From positions 1-64,000 of the forward strand of contig JACPUX010000019.1 of the NCBI GenBank assembly GCA_016192065.1: 64,000 nt of DNA, given 5' to 3'. Below, piece after piece: positions 59,272 to 64,000 of the stretch (positions within the stretch are counted from its first letter, which is position 1; every line of letters starts with the position of its first letter). The DNA is from Betaproteobacteria bacterium (GTDB lineage Bacteria > Pseudomonadota > Gammaproteobacteria > Burkholderiales > Casimicrobiaceae). Both the position numbers and the translations under genes were made by a program. Under the pieces are notes generated by a model. That model saw only the letters and a list, made by a program, of their open reading frames with translations, made no database searches and was not told where the DNA came from.

Positions 59272-60404
59272 TCCGCCAGAACTTGCGCTACGGTCGCGCA
59301 GACCCGCTCGACATCGCCCTCATTCATGGTGGTGAACAGCGGCAGCGTTACCGTGCTGGCGCCGATGTGCTCGCAGTGAGGAAAGTCGCCTTCGCGGTAG
59401 CCGAATTGACGAAAGAGGGTGGCAAGGTGGAGTGGCTCGTAGGAGACACCGGTGCCGATGCCTCGGGCCTGCATGCGCGCGCGGAACTCGGCGCGGCTTA
59501 TGGACAGGCGGGCCAGGGGCAGCAAGGGTGCGAACATGTTCCAACTGTGGCCCGACTCGTCGCCGGAGTGGCCGCGGTGGGGCAGTTCGCACGGTGGATC
59601 GGTGCTCCAGCAAGAGAAATAATGCGCCACCAAGAGTCGCCGCTTGGCATTGAATTCCTCGAGCCGTGCCAGTTGCCCCAGGCCCACACGCGCGTTCACG
59701 TCCGGCAGATTGAACTTGCCGCCGGGCACGGCGACGTCACGGGTCTTGTCGGGCCGAGGCGTGATGCCATGAAAGCGCAGGATTTCGACCTCGCGCGCTT
59801 CTTCGGGCGTGCTCACCACCAGCGCCCCGCCTTCGATGCTGGTCATGTTCTTGTTGGGATGGAAACTGAATACCGTGATATCGCCGAAGCTGCCGATGCG
59901 TTGGCCGCGCCAGCTCGAGCCTACGGCGAGCGCCGCGTCTTCGATCACCCGCAAGCGGTGGTGCCGCGCCAAATCGTAGAGCGCGTCCATGTCCACCGGC
60001 AACCCGCCGAAATGGGTCGGCATGATGGCGCGCGTCGCCGGCGTGATCGCTCTGGCACAGGAGGACAGATCGAGGTTGCGGGTGCCTGGGTCGACATCGA
60101 CGAAAACCGGTTTTGCCCCGACCTTGACAATCATGTTGCCGGCCGCGAAAAAAGTCTGCGCCGAAGAAATCACTTCATCGCCCGGACCGATGCCGCAGAG
60201 CTGCAGGGCCACCTCCAGGCCCGCCGTGGCCGAGTTCAGCACGCGCGTCGGTCGCCCGCCGAAGTACGCCGAAAGCGCTTGCTCGAACGCCAGCACTTTC
60301 GGCCCGGAAGCGATCCAGCCTGAGCGCAGCACCTCAGCGACGCCGGCAATGGTCGTCTCGTCGATTTCCGGACGCGCGAAAGGCAGAAAAGGCAGTTCAC
60401 TCAT
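59259..60404 (-). CDS. arnB: UDP-4-keto-pentose aminotransferase ArnB
   Basis: 381 residues from the ATG at 60404 (MSELPFLPFARPEIDETTIA). A PLP-dependent DegT/DnrJ/EryC1 aminotransferase that makes UDP-L-Ara4N. PLP lysine Lys185 lies in FSFHPNKNMTSIEGGALVVS; VIEDAALAVGSSWRGQRIGS and LNSATAGLEVALQLCGIGPG are typical. It sits between the arnE/F-like gene (8-bp gap) and arnC. Confidence 0.95.
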   Translation of the reverse strand: MSELPFLPFARPEIDETTIAGVAEVLRSGWIASGPKVLAFEQALSAYFGGRPTRVLNSATAGLEVALQLCGIGPGDEVISSAQTFFAAGNMIVKVGAKPVFVDVDPGTRNLDLSSCARAITPATRAIMPTHFGGLPVDMDALYDLARHHRLRVIEDAALAVGSSWRGQRIGSFGDITVFSFHPNKNMTSIEGGALVVSTPEEAREVEILRFHGITPRPDKTRDVAVPGGKFNLPDVNARVGLGQLARLEEFNAKRRLLVAHYFSCWSTDPPCELPHRGHSGDESGHSWNMFAPLLPLARLSISRAEFRARMQARGIGTGVSYEPLHLATLFRQFGYREGDFPHCEHIGASTVTLPLFTTMNEGDVERVCATVAQVLAECRA

Positions 60405-60411
60405 GGAGAAT

Positions 60412-60789
60412 TCAAGCGTCGCGCGCCACCAGGTAAACGCCGAGGACAATCAAGCCGATGCCGGTCCAGGCCGAGCCGCTCAAGGGGTGCTCGCCCAGGA
60501 GCTTCCAGGCTGCCAGGGCATTGACGATGTAACCGATCGAGAGCATGGGATAGGCAACGCTCACCGGCACGCGCGACAGTGCCATGATCCAAACCACGAG
60601 GCTGATGGCGTAGCAGGCGAACCCACCGAGAAAGCGTGGCTCGGTGCCGATGGCCCAGCTCATGGTCCACCAGTTCTCACGCGTGAAGCTGATCACGCCA
60701 AGGGTTTGCGTCCCGGCCTTGAGAAAAATCTGGGCGGCCGCATTGAACAATACACCGAGCAGTATGAGGCCGAAACTGGTGGCGTTCAT
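60412..60789 (-). CDS. ArnE/ArnF-like small multidrug resistance-type flippase subunit
   Basis: 125 residues from the ATG at 60789, overlapping the arnT stop by 4 bases. Four hydrophobic helices of the SMR/EamA type are seen, with FGLILLGVLFNAAAQIFLKA at the start and VAYPMLSIGYIVNALAAWKL and GIGLIVLGVYLVARDA at the end. In enterobacteria ArnE and ArnF together flip undecaprenyl-P-Ara4N; here only one gene is present, perhaps acting as a homodimer. Confidence 0.88.
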   Translation of the reverse strand: MNATSFGLILLGVLFNAAAQIFLKAGTQTLGVISFTRENWWTMSWAIGTEPRFLGGFACYAISLVVWIMALSRVPVSVAYPMLSIGYIVNALAAWKLLGEHPLSGSAWTGIGLIVLGVYLVARDA

Positions 60790-62441
60790 GGACGGGCGAT
60801 GATGGTGAAGCGCGCGTTGGAAGCGAGCACCCGATGGGGCAGCTGCTCGCGCTGCAGCACGCCATAGCGGTCGGTTTGCACTAGGGCGTAGGCGCGGGCA
60901 TGCTGGGGCCAAAGTGCAGCGAATTCGGCGAAACTCGCGAGGCCCTTCTCGGGTTCCTGCTCCAAACCCAGAGCGAACTCGTCGCGGTAGTTCACCAGCG
61001 TGAGCGTGCGCTTGAGGTAGAAAGGCAGGGTCTGGTCGTAGGTTTCCACGCTGTAGAAGGGTATCTCTGGCGCGATTGGGCCGTGTTTGGCTTCGATCTC
61101 GCGGACCAGATGATACGCCGATTTCGCTGGGGACAGAGCATCGTGCCCGAGCGCGACCAAAGTGGCGGCGAGCATACCGCCACCAGCGAGCGCCAGCACG
61201 CTCGCCACGACGCGGTCGCGCAGCGCGAACATCATGGCCACTAATGCACCGACCGCAAGGCTCAGGCCTGCGGATTCGATCCAGGGAACGTAGGCCTGAT
61301 AGAGCGACAGCGGCGCATCCGGCTTGGACTGGCTGGTCGCTTCTTCGGCGAGAATCACACCGGCCAGACCGAGCGCGACTAGTGGCAGGCTCAGCACGCC
61401 CAGGGCGTGTCCCGTACTGAGCTGCAGTTGGCGGGCAAGCAGCAAGGCAAGTGCAGGAAACATCGGTAGGATGTAGGAGGGCAGTTTCGAACTTGATGCG
61501 CTAAAGAAGACGAGTATGAATCCAGCCCAAATTCCCAGCAGGTGATCGGCGGAGAACCTCGATCGATCTTCCGGAGTGCGTGGCCAGAAGCGCCAGCCAT
61601 AAATCAGCAAGTGCGGCAGCCAAGGCAACACCCCGGCGGCCAACAGGGGCAGAAAATAGTGCCATGCGCCTTCGCGGCGATGCGCTGCGGTGAGGTAGCG
61701 CTCGAAGTGCTCGTGGACAAAGAAGAAATGCGCGAATTCCGGATTGACCCGGGCGCAGAGTACGAACCACGGTGCCACGATCAGCAGGAAGAGCGGCAGG
61801 CCGCGCGCGACTTCCAGGCGCTTCCAAAGCGCCCAATCACGCTGGACAATGGTATAGAGCAGCAGGCTCGCGCCGGGAATCACCAAACCGACCAGACCCT
61901 TGGAGAGCATGGCCAAGGCCATGCCGATCCAGGCGGCAAGCATCCAGCGACGTCGCCATACGGGGTTGCGTTGGGGCGCTTGCGCCAGGAGGAAGGCGCA
62001 AAGCGCCAGGGTCAAAAATGCGGCGAGACCCATATCGAGCGAAAGGAAGTGACTGTTCACCACCTGCCAGCTCATGCTGCCCAGCAGCGCGAAAGCGATG
62101 ATTCCAGCTGCCGCGCCCCAGAGCGTGTGGGCGGTGTAGCCCACCAGCAGCAGCGCGAGGAAACCGGTCAGCGCCGGCCATAGGCGGGCGACCCAGTGCG
62201 CTTCGCCGAAGCTGCGAAAGGCGAGGGCGGTGGCCCAGTATTGCAAGGGCGGCTTCTCGAAATACTTGAGACCGTTCAAACGCGGCGTCACGAAATCCCC
62301 GGAAAGTGCCATTTCCCGAGCGATCTCAGCATAGCGGCCTTCGTCCGGGCGAATTAGCTTGCGCTGGTCGAGGGTGCCGAACCACAAGGTGGTGAAGACC
62401 AGGAATAGCGCAAGAAGCGCTTGGCGGCTGGGCAGGGGCAT
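60786..62441 (-). CDS. arnT: Lipid A aminoarabinose transferase ArnT
   Basis: 551 residues from the ATG at 62441 (MPLPSRQALLALFLVFTTLW). An inner-membrane GT-C glycosyltransferase that moves L-Ara4N to lipid A. The periplasmic acidic motif is in RKLIRPDEGRYAEIAREMAL; LKYFEKPPLQYWATALAFRS is diagnostic. About ten transmembrane helices follow, then a periplasmic C-terminal domain with FYSVETYDQTLPFYLKRTLT. It is the first gene of the operon. Confidence 0.94.
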   Translation of the reverse strand: MPLPSRQALLALFLVFTTLWFGTLDQRKLIRPDEGRYAEIAREMALSGDFVTPRLNGLKYFEKPPLQYWATALAFRSFGEAHWVARLWPALTGFLALLLVGYTAHTLWGAAAGIIAFALLGSMSWQVVNSHFLSLDMGLAAFLTLALCAFLLAQAPQRNPVWRRRWMLAAWIGMALAMLSKGLVGLVIPGASLLLYTIVQRDWALWKRLEVARGLPLFLLIVAPWFVLCARVNPEFAHFFFVHEHFERYLTAAHRREGAWHYFLPLLAAGVLPWLPHLLIYGWRFWPRTPEDRSRFSADHLLGIWAGFILVFFSASSSKLPSYILPMFPALALLLARQLQLSTGHALGVLSLPLVALGLAGVILAEEATSQSKPDAPLSLYQAYVPWIESAGLSLAVGALVAMMFALRDRVVASVLALAGGGMLAATLVALGHDALSPAKSAYHLVREIEAKHGPIAPEIPFYSVETYDQTLPFYLKRTLTLVNYRDEFALGLEQEPEKGLASFAEFAALWPQHARAYALVQTDRYGVLQREQLPHRVLASNARFTIIARP

Positions 62442-62503
62442 GAGCAGAATGGTCTTTTGCCCCCTCGTCCGGCTCGTCTTGCCGAAAGCGGGCGGGGCGG
62501 CGA

Positions 62504-62512
62504 ATTGTAGCA
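62504..62512 (-). promoter_or_regulatory. Extended -10 promoter of the arn operon
   Basis: Minus strand TGC-TACAAT (62512-62504), giving a leader of about 55 nt to the arnT ATG. The -35 is weak. It lies back to back with the cysS promoter, whose -35 starts 14 bp away. Confidence 0.5.
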
Positions 62513-62525
62513 CCGGGCGGTGTTC

Positions 62526-62555
62526 TTGACCGCGTGCGTGCTCCGCCCTTACCAT
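62526..62555 (+). promoter_or_regulatory. Sigma-70 promoter of the cysS leader
   Basis: TTGACC (62526-62531), 18 bases, TACCAT (62550-62555). The expected transcription start (62561-62563) coincides with the ATG of the cysteine-rich leader peptide at 62562, so the mRNA may be leaderless. Confidence 0.6.
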
Positions 62556-62561
62556 TGCGCC

Positions 62562-62642
62562 ATGTCCTCCTGCCCAACCCACCCTGCCTGTTGTTGCGCG
62601 ATCTGCCGGCCCTCCCGGCGGTCGCAGGCTCGTGCGCGCTGA
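62562..62642 (+). CDS. Cysteine-rich leader peptide of cysS
   Basis: 26 codons: MSSCPTHPACCC, then AICRPSRRSQARAR and a TGA stop. Five cysteines, three of them consecutive (codons 10-12, 62589-62597) and one at codon 15. No ribosome binding site is visible, which fits a leaderless start at the predicted transcription start. The Cys codons end just before an inverted pair (62603-62609 with 62615-62621) that competes with antiterminator pairing, as in amino-acid leader attenuators. It precedes the cysteine tRNA ligase gene, making cysteinyl-tRNA the logical sensed signal. Confidence 0.7.
   Translation: MSSCPTHPACCCAICRPSRRSQARAR
62603..62624 (+). promoter_or_regulatory. Protector / antiterminator segments of the cysS attenuator
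   Basis: Segment 1 (62603-62609, CTGCCGG) pairs with 62615-62621 (CCGGCGG) over a five-base loop. Segment 2 (62616-62624, CGGCGGTCG) can instead pair with 62669-62677 (CGGCCGCCG), the 5' arm of the terminator, through nine pairs including one G-U. The two foldings are mutually exclusive. Confidence 0.6.
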
Positions 62643-62667
62643 CCGTCAGCGTTGTTGAACGGAGCCC

Positions 62668-62703
62668 ACGGCCGCCGCCTAAAACGGCGGCCGTTTTTAT
62701 TTC
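62668..62703 (+). terminator. Intrinsic terminator in the cysS leader (attenuator)
   Basis: ACGGCCGCCG (62668-62677) and CGGCGGCCGT (62685-62694) form a perfect 10-bp stem with a 7-base loop, followed by TTTTATTT. It ends 19 bp before the cysS ATG, on the same strand, so it would stop cysS transcription unless disrupted. Confidence 0.85.
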
Positions 62704-62721
62704 CCCATTCCGGACCCCACC

Positions 62722-64000
62722 ATGGATCTGCAACTCTACGACACCTACACCCGCAGCCAGCGTCCTTTCGTTCCCATTCATCCGGGGGAGGTGGGCTTGT
62801 ACACTTGCGGCCCCACGGTGTACGACTACGCGCACATCGGCAACCTGCGCACCTACCTTTTTGAGGATGGCCTGAAGCGGGTGCTGAAGTGGAACGGCTA
62901 TCGGGTGCATCATGTGATGAACATCACCGATGTTGGGCACCTGGTGTCCGATGCCGACACCGGCGACGACAAGATGGAAGAGGGCGTGCGGCGCACCGGC
63001 AAGACTGCCTGGGAAATCGCCGCGCTCTACACCGAGGCCTTCCGTACCGACCTCAAGGCCTTGAACATCGAAGAGCCGGAGATCTGGTGTCGCGCCACCG
63101 ATCACATCAGCGAGCAGATTGCCTTCGTGGCGGATTTGGAGGCCAAGGGCTTCACCTACCGCACCAGCGACGGTATCTATTTCGATACTTCGAAGCTCGC
63201 CGACTATGGCTACCTCGGGCGGCTGGATACCGCGGGGCAGGAAGCGGGCATACGCGTGGAATTGGGCGAAAAACGGCATCCCACCGACTTTGCCCTGTGG
63301 AAGTTCAGCCCCGCGAACGAGCGGCGCCAGATGGAATGGGACAGTCCCTGGGGTAGGGGCTTCCCGGGCTGGCACATCGAATGCTCGGCCATGGCGCAGA
63401 AGTACCTCGGCGAGTTGTTTGATATTCATTGCGGCGGGGAGGACCACATCAAGGTTCACCACACCAACGAAATCGCCCAGACCGAGGCGCGCTGTGGCAC
63501 CCGTCTGGCCAACTATTGGCTGCACGGCTACTTCCTGCAACTCAATCAAGCCAAGATGGCGAAAAGCGCTGGCGGTTTTCTGCGCGTGCAGACCCTGCTC
63601 GATCAGGGCTACGACCCGCTTGCTTATCGCTACCTGTGCCTCACCGCCCATTACCGTACCCAGCTCAATTTCACCTGGGACGCCCTCGACGCCGCGGTTA
63701 CGGCCTGCGAGCGACTGCGCTTGGCGACCTTCAAGCTTGGTGTCGCGGGTGACCCGGACCCAGGCTTGGTGCAGCGGTTCACCGCCGAGATCAACGATGA
63801 CCTGAATTTTCCTCGTGCCCTCGCGCTCACCTGGGAAGTGCTGAAAAGTGAGTTGCCCGATGCCCTCAAGAAAGGCACGCTGCTCAAGTTCGACGAAGCG
63901 CTGGGACTCGGGCTCGCGACCTGGACGCCGCGCGAGGAAGACGTTCCCGCTGAGGTGCGGGCGCTGGCCGAAGCGCGTTGGGCGGCCAAGAAAGCCAAGG
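62722..64000 (+). CDS. cysS: Cysteinyl-tRNA synthetase CysS (3' partial)
   Basis: 426 residues are visible; the frame is open to the window end, so about 30-40 residues are missing. It charges tRNA-Cys with cysteine. The class I HIGH-type motif is HIGN at 38-41 in [18 protein letters not shown], with the zinc ligand Cys29; further ligands are expected around [15 protein letters not shown]. The KMSKS-type loop is KMAKS at 278-282. [18 protein letters not shown] is typical. No ribosome binding site stronger than GGA is seen. Transcription must pass the attenuator upstream. Confidence 0.95.
   Translation, partial: MDLQLYDTYTRSQRPFVPIHPGEVGLYTCGPTVYDYAHIGNLRTYLFEDGLKRVLKWNGYRVHHVMNITDVGHLVSDADTGDDKMEEGVRRTGKTAWEIAALYTEAFRTDLKALNIEEPEIWCRATDHISEQIAFVADLEAKGFTYRTSDGIYFDTSKLADYGYLGRLDTAGQEAGIRVELGEKRHPTDFALWKFSPANERRQMEWDSPWGRGFPGWHIECSAMAQKYLGELFDIHCGGEDHIKVHHTNEIAQTEARCGTRLANYWLHGYFLQLNQAKMAKSAGGFLRVQTLLDQGYDPLAYRYLCLTAHYRTQLNFTWDALDAAVTACERLRLATFKLGVAGDPDPGLVQRFTAEINDDLNFPRALALTWEVLKSELPDALKKGTLLKFDEALGLGLATWTPREEDVPAEVRALAEARWAAKKAK

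Overview
The window reads as chromosomal DNA of a GC-rich, motile, Gram-negative betaproteobacterium. Gene content, protein style and operon order resemble Rhodocyclales/Thiobacillus-like organisms; this placement is an inference. No rRNA, tRNA, CRISPR array or complete insertion sequence was found.

Layout. (1) 2-9048 (+): a type I restriction-modification locus carrying extra genes. The order is hsdM (cut by the window start, and lacking its catalytic NPPF segment), hsdS, an AAA/OLD-like ATPase with a TOPRIM-like DUF4276 partner, a 5'-truncated RecG-like ATP-binding gene, a duplicated scrap of the hsdR 5' end, a RhuM-Fic fusion, and hsdR. Nearly all junctions are ATGA overlaps, so the set looks like one translationally coupled defence operon. 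(2) 9131-34693: flagellar genes. flgA-flgM-flgN face left, flgBCDEFGHIJKL face right, fliFGHIJKLMNOPQR face left, and a receiver-less sigma-54 activator plus fliE face right. flgL and fliR converge on a 14-bp minisatellite. Two intra-operon repeats run exactly from one gene's stop codon to the next gene's ribosome binding site. (3) 34718-37299: an AhpD-like gene, an 840-bp stretch holding a candidate small RNA with a C-rich loop, and an ECF sigma / anti-sigma / membrane-protein operon. (4) 37440-42713: type II secretion gspD-gspE-gspF and a periplasmic thioredoxin-fold protein. (5) 42930-51771: phenylacetate catabolism paaA-paaB-paaC-paaE-paaN (no paaD) facing left, divergent from the repressor paaX. 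A Pat-like acyltransferase follows paaX. (6) 51902-54571: a conserved hypothetical gene, a glutathione S-transferase and purB. (7) 54577-62441: a 128-bp inverted-repeat element, then a lipid A aminoarabinose operon (arnT, an arnE/F-like gene, arnB, arnC, a stand-alone formyltransferase, a stand-alone decarboxylase, arnD) ending in a peroxiredoxin. (8) 62526-64000: cysS, cut by the window end, preceded by what reads as a complete ribosome-mediated transcription attenuator.

The strongest unusual signals are: the cysteine-rich leader peptide and mutually exclusive hairpins ahead of cysS; the apparent loss of the methyltransferase catalytic motif in hsdM while hsdS and hsdR stay open; the ATPase + TOPRIM-like pair nested in the R-M operon; the stop-codon-to-Shine-Dalgarno repeat family; and the candidate C-loop small RNA.
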